Below, piece by piece: positions 1 to 9,131 of a DNA stretch of 64,000 bases. Below the pieces are notes generated by a model. It was not told where the DNA came from. It searched no databases and saw nothing but the letters and a program-made list of their open reading frames with translations. Each line of letters starts with the position of its first letter. Position 1 is the stretch's first letter. The DNA comes from Debaryomyces hansenii CBS767 (Eukaryota > Ascomycota > Pichiomycetes > Serinales > Debaryomycetaceae). The DNA is taken from assembly GCF_000006445.2 (NCBI RefSeq), contig NC_006049.2, positions 372,001-436,000 on the forward strand. The letters run 5' to 3'. The position numbers and the translations under genes are program-made.

Positions 1-3000
1 GGTGGATTGTGTCCATGGTACAAATTTACTGGTTTAAAGGCCATCTTATCTGGTCCTGCGGGTGGTATGGTAGGATATGGCGAAACTTGCTATGATGATC
101 TTTCCCAAAAGGCTACGATCGGTTTTGACGCGGGTGGTACGTCAACCGACGTTTCAAGGTATTCAGGTAGTTTAGAACATATTTATGATACTGTTGTCAG
201 TGAAGTAAGTCTCCAAACGCCTCAATTAGATATATCAACCGTTGCTGCAGGAGGAGGATCGATGTTATTTTGGAGAAATGGTATGTTTGTTGTAGGTCCC
301 GAATCTGCAGGATCTGATCCGGGGCCTGCTTGCTACAGAAAGGGTGGTCCATTGACTGTAACTGATGCCAATTTATTTTTGGGAAGATTATTGCCATATT
401 ATTTCCCTAAAATTTTTGGTCCAAATCAAGATGAAGCCTTGGATTTTGACCTAACCTCAAAAAAGTTTAAGGAATTAACTGAAGAGATTAATAAGGATAA
501 AGAATCTGAAGGTATAAAATTAACCCCGGAAGAAGTTGCTAGTGGATTTTTGAAAGTCGCAGTTGAATCCATGGCAAGACCTATTAGAAACTTGACAGAA
601 GCAAAAGGTTTCGTAACTTCGGAACATAATTTGGCATGTTTTGGAGGATCTGGTGGTCAATTTTCTGTGTCTTTATCGAAAAATTTAGGAATCTCACATG
701 TTGCAATTCATAAGTATTCTTCATTGCTTTCGGCATATGGTATCTATTTGGCAGATATCGTAATTGAAAAGCAATCACCGACATCATTCGAGTATTCACA
801 AGAGAATTATAGCATCTTAGATCAAAAAATTGAACTGTTGGTAGATCAGGCATTTGAGGAATACCATGAGCAGGGATTAAGTCCTCTTGAAACATCTGTT
901 GAGGTTTATTTAAACATGAGATATGTAGGATCTGATACTCATATATTAATTCAAAAGGGAAAAGATGAATATAACTTAGACTCCAAATTCATTGAAAGAC
1001 ATAACAATGAATTTGGCTTTACTTTGGATAGAAAGGTCCTAGTGGACGACCTTCAAGTTTTGTTTATAGTTAAGAGTACCAATAAGCAAAAAATTAACCC
1101 GTATAATGAATTTGCTCAAATGACCCACACAAAAAACGAAGATGAATCCAAGATAATGAATAAGATTTACTTTGAAGGTCAAGGATGGTTAGAATCGTCA
1201 GTTTATCATTTGCCTGATTTGAAAGTTGGTACGACCATCTGCGGACCATCAATAATTCTAGATGACACTCAAACAATTTTAATTGAGCCAAAGTCTCAAG
1301 CTTCAATTTTGTCAAATCATATTTTGATTGTAGTTGAACAAGAAGAAAAGCCTAAGATTTCAAACGAAGTTGTAGATCCAATTCAGTTATCGGTATTTGG
1401 TCACAGATTCATGTCTATTGCTGAACAAATGGGAAGAACTTTGCAGCAAACTGCAATTTCAACGAATATCAAAGAAAGGTTGGACTTTTCGTGTGCTTTG
1501 TTCGATCGTAATGGTGATTTAGTAGCTAATGCACCACATGTTCCAATTCATTTGGGAGCTATGTCGTTTGCTGTGAAGGCACAGAAAGAAATGTGGGAAG
1601 GTAAATTGCAAAAGGGTGATGTATTAGTTACTAATCATCCTCTGGCAGGCGGATCTCATTTGCCGGATATTACAGTTATTACTCCAGTTTTAGATAAGGA
1701 TAATAATCCAGTATTCTGGACAGCTTCAAGAGGACATCATGCTGATATTGGGTCTATTTCAGCTGGTTCAATGCCTCCAAATTCCAAAACAATTTTTGAC
1801 GAAGGAGCCGCAATCATAACACATAAATTGTGTTCAGATGGAAAGTTTGATGAAGAAGGTATAACCAGGCTTTTATTAGAAGAACCTGCCAAACATCCAG
1901 GTGGCTCGGGTACAAGAACATTGAGTGATAATATTTCCGACTTGAAAGCTCAAGTTGCGGCTAATTATAAGGGCATTATTTTATTGAATAGATTGATTGA
2001 AGAATTCAGTCTCTCAGTTATCAATTTATATATGGGTGCTATTCAATCCACTGCTGAGGTGGCCGTTAGAAATCTTTTGAGATTGGCATATGAGAAGTTT
2101 CATGGTAAGGCAATGCAAGCAATTGATTATTTAGACGATGGTACTCCTATTTCCTTACAAATATCAATTAACCCTACTACGGGTGATGCTGACTTTGATT
2201 TCACTGGTTCCGGTGATGAAATCTATGGTAATTTAAATGCTCCCAGAGCCATTTTATATTCTGCTGTATTATACGTCTTGAGATGCTTGATAAGTTCTGA
2301 TATTCCATTAAATAATGGTTGTTTACGACCAATCAAATTCAAGACAAGGGAAGGCTCAGTAGTTCATCCCTCTATTGAGGCGGCGGTTGTTGGAGGTAAT
2401 GTGGAAACTACACAACGGATCGTTGATGTTATGTTAAAAGCATTTGAAGCAGCTGCAGCATCACAAGGAACATGCAATAATTTTTCTTTCGGGATCAACG
2501 ATAAGGAAAATAAAATATCGTTTGGTTATTATGAAACGATTTGCGGAGGGTCTGGTGCAGGACCCACCTGGGATGGACAAAGTGTTGTTCAATGTCATAC
2601 GACAAACACTAGAATCACAGATACAGAACTATTTGAGAAGAGATATCCGGTAATTATCCACGAGTTTTCAATTAGACATGGATCTGGAGGAAACGGTTTA
2701 CATAAGGGGGGCAATGGTGTTATTAGGGACATTCAATTCACTTATCCTAATTTAGAAGTTTCTTGTCTTATGGAAAGAAGAGCGATGGCACCGTTTGGGT
2801 TACTCGGGGGAGAAAGTGGTTTGCGAGGTGTAAATAAGTGGTATCGAAAATCTGAAACTAGTGATGGATATAGAAGAATATTCCTTGGTGGAAAATGTAC
2901 TGTTAAAGTCAGTAAAGGTGATAGAATTCTAATTATGACACCTGGTGGTGGTGGCTTTGGTACGAGTGCTCAAACAGATGAAAAAACTGTTAATTTCCCA

Positions 3001-3072
3001 GTTGACAGTACTAAGCCCAGTATTTTGACCGGCTCTGTTGGGATGAGAAGTAGAATCCAAGACACTAACTAA
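1..3072 (+). CDS. OXP1: 5-oxoprolinase, C-terminal ~1023 residues (5'-truncated by window edge)
   Basis: ATP-dependent 5-oxoprolinase converts 5-oxo-L-proline to L-glutamate in the gamma-glutamyl/glutathione cycle, in the cytosol. The frame is open from base 1, so the apparent start at 7 (a TTG) is only the window edge. The fused HyuA-HyuB layout is visible. The HyuA half carries the actin-like phosphate motif DAGGTSTDV near base 135. From about 1370 the HyuB half follows, with NHP-x-AGGSHLPD at 1633-1670 and RGHHADIG near 1730. The protein ends in a glycine-rich PGGGGFG stretch near 2940, as usual for the family. Yeast Oxp1 has about 1286 residues, so roughly 260 N-terminal residues lie outside the window. 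The CTG codon at 1642-1644 sits in the conserved HyuB motif. Family call is firm. Confidence 0.95.
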   Translation, partial: GGLCPWYKFTGLKAILSGPAGGMVGYGETCYDDLSQKATIGFDAGGTSTDVSRYSGSLEHIYDTVVSEVSLQTPQLDISTVAAGGGSMLFWRNGMFVVGPESAGSDPGPACYRKGGPLTVTDANLFLGRLLPYYFPKIFGPNQDEALDFDLTSKKFKELTEEINKDKESEGIKLTPEEVASGFLKVAVESMARPIRNLTEAKGFVTSEHNLACFGGSGGQFSVSLSKNLGISHVAIHKYSSLLSAYGIYLADIVIEKQSPTSFEYSQENYSILDQKIELLVDQAFEEYHEQGLSPLETSVEVYLNMRYVGSDTHILIQKGKDEYNLDSKFIERHNNEFGFTLDRKVLVDDLQVLFIVKSTNKQKINPYNEFAQMTHTKNEDESKIMNKIYFEGQGWLESSVYHLPDLKVGTTICGPSIILDDTQTILIEPKSQASILSNHILIVVEQEEKPKISNEVVDPIQLSVFGHRFMSIAEQMGRTLQQTAISTNIKERLDFSCALFDRNGDLVANAPHVPIHLGAMSFAVKAQKEMWEGKLQKGDVLVTNHPLAGGSHLPDITVITPVLDKDNNPVFWTASRGHHADIGSISAGSMPPNSKTIFDEGAAIITHKLCSDGKFDEEGITRLLLEEPAKHPGGSGTRTLSDNISDLKAQVAANYKGIILLNRLIEEFSLSVINLYMGAIQSTAEVAVRNLLRLAYEKFHGKAMQAIDYLDDGTPISLQISINPTTGDADFDFTGSGDEIYGNLNAPRAILYSAVLYVLRCLISSDIPLNNGCLRPIKFKTREGSVVHPSIEAAVVGGNVETTQRIVDVMLKAFEAAAASQGTCNNFSFGINDKENKISFGYYETICGGSGAGPTWDGQSVVQCHTTNTRITDTELFEKRYPVIIHEFSIRHGSGGNGLHKGGNGVIRDIQFTYPNLEVSCLMERRAMAPFGLLGGESGLRGVNKWYRKSETSDGYRRIFLGGKCTVKVSKGDRILIMTPGGGGFGTSAQTDEKTVNFPVDSTKPSILTGSVGMRSRIQDTN

Positions 3073-3434
3073 TTAAGTAGTTATTCAGTTTTAATACATT
3101 TTTACAAAAATTCCATGAACTCTTTTATGTTAAATTTTTGCAACCTTTCAGAAAACAAGCATAATTGATATTCTACATTGTCGATTCTTTAAATAAAGAG
3201 ATCCATCGACAATACAATCGTTAACTACAATTGACTTTAGCATTGATGCTGTTTAGTCTTTATATCAGTTCTGTTCATTGTTTTCTGTAAAAAGATCACT
3301 AACTATAGTACACCCTAGGATAGTTACACAAAACCGATAGCATAGATCACACGGACCTTATCATAAAAAGGTTCTGTCTTTAGAATATATATTCTTATTT
3401 TATATAGAGAATATTGGAGGATAATGAATGTATA
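3073..3434. other. Intergenic region: OXP1 3' end and VRL1 promoter/leader
   Basis: No ORF of useful size. It ends in an AT-rich segment (TATATTC and TTATATAG runs near 3385-3407) and an unusual leader with two out-of-frame ATGs at 3424 and 3428 just before the VRL1 start codon at 3435. A CACTAACTATAG string near 3300 resembles a branch point plus 3' splice site, but no matching 5' site was found. Confidence 0.6.
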
Positions 3435-3435
3435 A
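3424..3435 (+). promoter_or_regulatory. Minimal uORF overlapping the VRL1 start codon (TAATG)
   Basis: ATG-AAT-GTA-TAA at 3424-3435. The last A of its stop codon is the first A of the VRL1 ATG at 3435. A second out-of-frame ATG at 3428 opens a 26-codon frame running into the VRL1 coding region. The arrangement allows termination-reinitiation control; function is inferred only. Confidence 0.45.
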
Positions 3436-6400
3436 TGCCACCTCAATCAAAGTCAATAACATATTTACCGCTTCTTTACAATCCTTTTCTAAATTGCATA
3501 TTCAATAATCCACATCATTCGAAGAATCCATTCAGACAGACAGTTCAGGAATTGTCAGAAAACCATAATGACTACACGATCTTAGTTCCACCGGCGCATA
3601 TCCTTCACGAGCTATTTGATCCCAGTACAGAAAAATCATCGACCAAAATACGGTTACATGATTTATGTTATCATAATGAGGATTTCATACGATCTCATAT
3701 TATAAAGACCAACACCACATATCCATCAATTACATCGTCTAAATCGCTGCTGGCTATTTATGTGACAATGAATGGGAAACAAATATTAATAAAAAATGGA
3801 ATAGTATTTACGGGAAAGGGTTTCAAAAAAAGCTTAAGATTAAAAGTATTGGATATAAACTATTTCAATTCGTTCTGTGATTATTTTCCAAAAGGCAGCA
3901 AATTTATGATACTATATATAGAGGATTCGATGTTTGGGAGCTTTGATCCCAATGTGCCAGTATCTATGCAATCAAGGGAAATGGATGAAATTAAAATAGA
4001 ACCAACATTAAAAAAAGATCAACAATTTCATGACATCACATTTGAAAAGCTCTTAAGAAGCTTTCCACTATTGTCCAATGCAGTATCTGATAAATTTTAT
4101 AAATTATTCCATCATAACAACTATCAATTCCGTTTGTTGCGAACAAATACCCGTAAGAAGCTATCTAGCATAAAGTTTGAATTTCAAAGTATGTTAGACG
4201 AAGCATTCAAGGTTGTTCTGGATAGTGTCAAGATTGACACGCCAGATAGCGAGCAAACTTACCATTTAATTAATTATATTCTTAGGCTTTATCCTGGCCT
4301 AGACCTAAATAGATTAGTCCATGAATACGTGGAACTAAATTTATATGATAAGCTTTGGGCCCAGTTAATCTTCCAATTCGACTTTCCTGATAATGATAAA
4401 CAAAATGATGATCTGGATGCAATAAAAATTTTGACAAAAGAGAAATATGATCATTTGGCATGTATATCGTTGAACCAATTAGATGTTCCAACGGATAAAC
4501 CATGGCATATTAACGAATTGCATAAGAGAATATACAAAGCAATTGACGAGTTTTCAAAGTTATCAGATGCTTCTATTCTTAACCTGAGCGGGAAAACACA
4601 AATTTTAAAGAACACAGTAAACATATTGACGAATAATGTGAAACAAATATCGGAGATAGAGTCAATGACGGAAAAGACAGGATCTGATGGTATTACTGTA
4701 AATGCAGATATATTGATTGGTTTGTTAATCATGGTCATTGTGCATGCAAGGGTGGATAATTTAGAGGCTCATTTGTATTATATAAAGCACTTCAATTCAG
4801 TAGACTATACGAATGATGGGTATTTTTGCTACATCCTAAGCAACTTTGATGCGGTTATATACCACTTATCGTCTTCCATGAATGACGAACCTCAATATGC
4901 TGGCCTAGTTAAATCTTCTGCTTTAAACCACAAGTTTTGGTCGTTGATTGATTCAGGCGATACCGACAATCTTTTGGTTTTACTAGATGAAGTTCAACAA
5001 GGATTAGGTGATTCTAAGCTTCCGAATAACCATTTCTTAAATAGCAGAACTGTACAAGGAGAGAGTTGTTTAATGATGGCAGTCAAAGCTGATAATCTGG
5101 ATGCATTCAATTATATAATTAATTATAACTATCAATGGTTCTCTATTGATGACATTCTATTTGATAAAAACACAACTACAAACCAGAGTTTGTTAACTGT
5201 TGCATTAACACAAGAATCATATAACATTATCACACAGTTGGTTGAAATAATACTTTCAAATACAACGTTAGAAGAACAGATCTTATATTTTAATTCAGTG
5301 GACAATTCAGGAAGGTCTGCTGGGCATTATTTTCATCATTCCCCGAATTTAATAGATCAGATAGGTTTCTTGATAGATTGGGAATTGAAAGATCTCAATT
5401 CACATACGCCTTTGTTCAGCTTATGTCGATGCTACGACCACCCAGACTATGCAACGTTACTTGAAAAAGGATTCGATTGTATTTACAAGAAATATGGCAA
5501 AGAATCGATTGATTTCGACAAGCATATTGACAAAATGGGAAACACTCTATTGCATATTATTCTTAAAGATTTATCAAAAACCAAATTGTTAACAAGTGAA
5601 ACTAATTTAATTAATGTAAATCAATTAAATTATAAAAATCTAACACCACTAGATCTATACGTGAAATATAACCGACTAGAAAACTTAAAAGAGCTTTTAA
5701 AGGATGATAGATTGGATTTCAAATTTGAGGATAGCACCAATTTTTATTCCGTTTTTGATTTCTTAGGTAGTCTGACTGCAAAAAGTCCAACTAACACAGT
5801 ATTGAAAGAGATTGAGAAGTTGATATATAATTACTGTTTCATAAATTATTACCCAAACACAGATACAGAGAAAATTGCGGCATTGAATGCCAGGTTTGAT
5901 ACTACAAAGAAAGATTGGGCTTTATTCTTCATTAAAAGTAATAAGATACCAACGTTAAATGCTGAAACTTTAGACAGATTGAGAAAATTCACATACATAT
6001 TCAAATTAGATCATACACATTCATTCTTTCCGGATAATGAAACATTTTGGTTAAATTTTCCTCAAGAGAAATCTATGGTACCAATTTTTGCCAAATTCAG
6101 AATTAACAGAATAATTGAGCATGTAAACATGTACATGATAAGTTTAAACTTCCATCCAATATTGACAAACGAAAAGATTTTCGAGAATTTTTTTGTAAAG
6201 AACAGAAATAAACTGACACTAGAATTAATTAATGACATTACGAATCGTCAGGAATCAGATAAGCGAAAATTTAGCAATTTAGTTTTGGGAATTGCTCAAG
6301 TAAATGAAATAGACTTCTTTCTCAGGTTTTCATTGACTGATTTAGTGAATTTTCAAACTACTATTGCCAAATTCAATAAGTTAGTTGCGATAAGCGATAT

Positions 6401-7142
6401 TAAACAATCTGATCTAAGGATAGTAACTGACAGAATGTTCAATTGTTTATTTTCCAGCAACATTTTACCATCAGTTTTGCTTCGAGAATATAATTTTGCA
6501 TTAACAAATCAATACAAAAACCAAGATTCTTCATACAAAGAGCTTCTTACTTTCACTGCTTGGTTAGAACTCTCCACAATAGAACTTACGAAGAATATTC
6601 GGCGCATCTTACTCAAACTCGATGACTGGAAGGAACTCCACAAAAATATTAAAGAGCTCAATATCGAGTTAACGAAATACGAAGAAGATGCGCCTACGCG
6701 TTACGCTACCGTAGTCCGTGATTCGACAACTGAAGCAGACACGACAGACACGACAGACGCGACAGACGCTACCCATGCGCTGCCAAATCTTGCTAACTCA
6801 ACTAACGGCAATTTGCAACAAGCTCATCAGTTAGAAGCCGAGGCAGAAGAAATAGCAGACACTTCATCTTCATTTTTCAGCTTTGCAAGCATTATAGAGA
6901 ATAAAAAAGCAAGATACAAGAAGCTCTTATTGATGAAAGCAGAAGAAATCAAGAAGATCATGAAATTGAATGCTGAATTGAAGTTCGATCATGAGTGTAT
7001 TGCAGCTGAAATTTCAAATTTTTTGAAATTCAAATCGAATTTTATCAACTTGGGTATCAAACGCTATGTTAGATTAAGCTTATGTCTCCTGAAGATACGT
7101 AAGTATGAATTAACAAAGCTATTAAATAGTTGTAAAAGGTAG
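3435..7142 (+). CDS. VRL1: VARP-like VPS9-domain/ankyrin endosomal protein Vrl1
   Basis: Predicted endosomal Rab5-type GEF subunit. In S. cerevisiae, Vrl1 pairs with the SNX-BAR protein Vin1 in the VINE complex; common laboratory strains carry a broken copy. Here the frame is intact over 1235 residues. The N-terminus (LPLLYNPFLNCIFNNPHHS) is typical of fungal Vrl1. A VPS9-like region spans roughly residues 250-500, with the ADILIGLLIMVIVHAR helix and a following YFCYILSNFDAVIYHL helix. Ankyrin-like repeats follow at about 540-780 (GESCLMMAVKADNLDAF, GNTLLHIILKD, LTPLDLYVKYNRLENLKELL). The C-terminal ~450 residues are helical and charged, fitting the PX/BAR-like part. The first in-frame ATG is 3435; upstream codons back to 3414 begin with TTG. 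A 9-bp minisatellite encodes an Asp/Thr repeat at 6739-6765. Confidence 0.85.
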   Translation: MPPQSKSITYLPLLYNPFLNCIFNNPHHSKNPFRQTVQELSENHNDYTILVPPAHILHELFDPSTEKSSTKIRLHDLCYHNEDFIRSHIIKTNTTYPSITSSKSLLAIYVTMNGKQILIKNGIVFTGKGFKKSLRLKVLDINYFNSFCDYFPKGSKFMILYIEDSMFGSFDPNVPVSMQSREMDEIKIEPTLKKDQQFHDITFEKLLRSFPLLSNAVSDKFYKLFHHNNYQFRLLRTNTRKKLSSIKFEFQSMLDEAFKVVLDSVKIDTPDSEQTYHLINYILRLYPGLDLNRLVHEYVELNLYDKLWAQLIFQFDFPDNDKQNDDLDAIKILTKEKYDHLACISLNQLDVPTDKPWHINELHKRIYKAIDEFSKLSDASILNLSGKTQILKNTVNILTNNVKQISEIESMTEKTGSDGITVNADILIGLLIMVIVHARVDNLEAHLYYIKHFNSVDYTNDGYFCYILSNFDAVIYHLSSSMNDEPQYAGLVKSSALNHKFWSLIDSGDTDNLLVLLDEVQQGLGDSKLPNNHFLNSRTVQGESCLMMAVKADNLDAFNYIINYNYQWFSIDDILFDKNTTTNQSLLTVALTQESYNIITQLVEIILSNTTLEEQILYFNSVDNSGRSAGHYFHHSPNLIDQIGFLIDWELKDLNSHTPLFSLCRCYDHPDYATLLEKGFDCIYKKYGKESIDFDKHIDKMGNTLLHIILKDLSKTKLLTSETNLINVNQLNYKNLTPLDLYVKYNRLENLKELLKDDRLDFKFEDSTNFYSVFDFLGSLTAKSPTNTVLKEIEKLIYNYCFINYYPNTDTEKIAALNARFDTTKKDWALFFIKSNKIPTLNAETLDRLRKFTYIFKLDHTHSFFPDNETFWLNFPQEKSMVPIFAKFRINRIIEHVNMYMISLNFHPILTNEKIFENFFVKNRNKLTLELINDITNRQESDKRKFSNLVLGIAQVNEIDFFLRFSLTDLVNFQTTIAKFNKLVAISDIKQSDLRIVTDRMFNCLFSSNILPSVLLREYNFALTNQYKNQDSSYKELLTFTAWLELSTIELTKNIRRILLKLDDWKELHKNIKELNIELTKYEEDAPTRYATVVRDSTTEADTTDTTDATDATHALPNLANSTNGNLQQAHQLEAEAEEIADTSSSFFSFASIIENKKARYKKLLLMKAEEIKKIMKLNAELKFDHECIAAEISNFLKFKSNFINLGIKRYVRLSLCLLKIRKYELTKLLNSCKR
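6739..6765 (+). repeat. 9-bp minisatellite in VRL1 (3 units)
   Basis: Three tandem units of ACACGACAG (third unit ACGCGACAG) inside VRL1, encoding an Asp-Thr/Ala rich linker between the helical C-terminal segments. In-frame, so the length can vary without breaking the gene. Confidence 0.8.
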
Positions 7143-7276
7143 ATATCATCGAAAGTAGTGCAATACACATTATTTATATCTGGAAACTTCGAGAAGTAAT
7201 TCGGTTCCACGTCGATCAGATATAATAAGTAGAGGTGACCTAAAGTAATAGAGATAACAACAGCTAAGTATCAATA

Positions 7277-8338
7277 ATGTCAGTCAACAATAAGGATATT
7301 GCGTTAAGTGTGATTCATTTCTTAAAACAATCTGTTTCAAAGAATGAAATTCCAGAAGATTATGCCGAATCAATGGACGTAGCCATTGATTGCATCGCTG
7401 ATGCATTTGAAGTTAATAAGGATGATGACGACATGACTGTGGAAGCTAAGTTTGGTGGAAAGTCATTAGCTGCTTTACTTAGTGCTTCGGGTAGTTCTAA
7501 GCCAGATAGTGAACCAGCTGCTCCTGTTGAGGAATTAGACGCTGCCACGAAAGAAAAGGCAGATGCATTAAAGGCAGAAGGTAATAGAGCCATGGCAAAT
7601 AAGAACTTTAGTGAAGCTATTAAAAAGTATACTGAGGCCATTGAATTAGATGGCACTAATGTTGTTTACTTGTCCAACAGAGCAGCTGCTCATTCTTCCT
7701 CCTCCCAGCACGAAAATGCTGTGAAGGATGCCGAAAAAGCCATCGAATTAAACCCTAAATTCTCTAAGTCGTACTCAAGATTAGGATTGGCCAAATATGC
7801 CTTAGGAGATGCCAGTGCTGCCATGAAGGCTTACGAAAAAGGTTTAGAAGTTGAAGGCGACAAAAAGTCAGATGCGATGACTAAAGGGTTTGAAACTGCT
7901 AAGCGTAGGGTCGAGGAAGAATTAGAACAGTCGATTCCAAAGTCATCTGTGGCATCCAATGATGGAGCTAGCGAATCAGCTGCCAGAGGTGCTGGTGCCG
8001 GTGCCGGTGCCTCAGGAATGCCTGACTTAAGCTCTATGTTCGGAGGAAATGGCGGAGGCATGCCTTCGTTTGGTGATATGATGAACAATCCTCAACTTAT
8101 GCAAGCTGCTCAAAGCTTAATGTCAGACCCAAATGCCATGCAAAACTTAATGAGTAACCCTGCTATTCGTCAAATGGCGGACCGTTTCGGCGGTGGTGGA
8201 GGTGATGGTTCCGGTCCAGACCTTTCGAATTTGATGAATAACCCTATGTTACAAAACTTAGCAGGCCAATTTATGGGTGGTGGTAATAACAATAATAACA
8301 ATAACAACAACAATAGTGGTGACGGAAGCGAAAACTAG
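7277..8338 (+). CDS. SGT2: Small glutamine-rich TPR co-chaperone Sgt2
   Basis: Sgt2 receives tail-anchored membrane proteins from the ribosome/Hsp70 and hands them to the Get4-Get5/Get3 pathway in the cytosol. At 353 residues it matches the yeast protein (346). The N-terminal dimerisation domain (about residues 1-70) binds Get5/ubiquitin-like partners. Three TPR repeats follow at about 95-210 (KAEGNRAMANKNFSEAIKKY; NVVYLSNRAAAH; SKSYSRLGLAKYALGD). The C-terminal client-binding region has methionine-rich repeats of the form NNPQLMQ..., SDPNAMQNLM, NNPMLQNLA and ends with a poly-Asn tract encoded by AAC/AAT repeats (about 8284-8315). The start at 7277 gives the canonical N-terminus. Confidence 0.95.
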   Translation: MSVNNKDIALSVIHFLKQSVSKNEIPEDYAESMDVAIDCIADAFEVNKDDDDMTVEAKFGGKSLAALLSASGSSKPDSEPAAPVEELDAATKEKADALKAEGNRAMANKNFSEAIKKYTEAIELDGTNVVYLSNRAAAHSSSSQHENAVKDAEKAIELNPKFSKSYSRLGLAKYALGDASAAMKAYEKGLEVEGDKKSDAMTKGFETAKRRVEEELEQSIPKSSVASNDGASESAARGAGAGAGASGMPDLSSMFGGNGGGMPSFGDMMNNPQLMQAAQSLMSDPNAMQNLMSNPAIRQMADRFGGGGGDGSGPDLSNLMNNPMLQNLAGQFMGGGNNNNNNNNNNSGDGSEN

Positions 8339-8569
8339 AAGTTGAATTTAATTCTGTTGCATATATAAATTATGGGTTTTTAGTTTGTTAGATTAATATT
8401 TAATAATATTTGCGTTTAAGCTTTTTACTGTAGTGTGCTTGAAGTAGCAAGCTTATTATTCTTCTATCTTGATTAAAAATGCAATTTGATGATTTCTGGA
8501 GAATGGTACCAGTGATTACAAAAATCGCGTATCCAGATTTATATAAGATAAAGAGGTTCATAAACAGAA

Positions 8570-9028
8570 ATGGATAAGGACCCAAATAGTACAAGTAAAG
8601 ATTCATCAGGTATACCTATAGCAACCATAGCTAGGTTATTTCAAACTTCAGCATTCAAAAATGAAAAAACCCGTATAACCCAAAAAACTTTACAGTTGTC
8701 TTCAGAATATATTAAGTTATTTATAAACGAAGCATTGATACGATCAAATGAAGAAAGGTTGGCCGAAGGTGACACGCTTACTAAAGTAGATGGTATAGAC
8801 AATTTAAACAAGACCCGTGAAATGGAACAGGGGGACATTGAGGCAAGGGTTGCTGATAATACAATGAATGACGGGAGTGAACCAGACGATGATGACGATA
8901 TGGACGATCCAACCCAAACTGGCACTCAAAACCAAACAGCATACAATTCAGATGTGGATTTAGGAAACGATACGTTAGATGCGAAACACTTATCTAAAGT
9001 TGCCGGGATTTTGGTTTTAGATTTTTAA
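8570..9028 (+). CDS. MHF2: Mhf2/CENP-X histone-fold protein with acidic insertion
   Basis: CENP-X pairs with CENP-S (Mhf1) to form a histone-fold tetramer that binds branched DNA, stimulates the FANCM/Mph1 helicase and sits at kinetochores. The first two histone-fold helices are seen at residues about 16-60 (IPIATIARLFQTSAF, then TLQLSSEYIKLFINEALIRS). The last helix is at the extreme C-terminus (LDAKHLSKVAGILVLDF), matching the family ending in a hydrophobic-L-x-DF/DM motif. Between them lies an acidic, probably disordered insertion of about 65-70 residues with an Asp run. S. cerevisiae Mhf2 is only 80 residues, so this protein (152) is unusually long. Convergent with the dynactin gene; 103 bp separate the stop codons. 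Confidence 0.8.
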   Translation: MDKDPNSTSKDSSGIPIATIARLFQTSAFKNEKTRITQKTLQLSSEYIKLFINEALIRSNEERLAEGDTLTKVDGIDNLNKTREMEQGDIEARVADNTMNDGSEPDDDDDMDDPTQTGTQNQTAYNSDVDLGNDTLDAKHLSKVAGILVLDF

Positions 9029-9131
9029 TCGTTTGGAGGGTTAAGAGAGACATACTTTTTGTATTGTAATCATTAGTCGTTAATTGCTATTAAGCAGTCT
9101 ATAAAGAAAAGATAATTTATATAATCATGAT

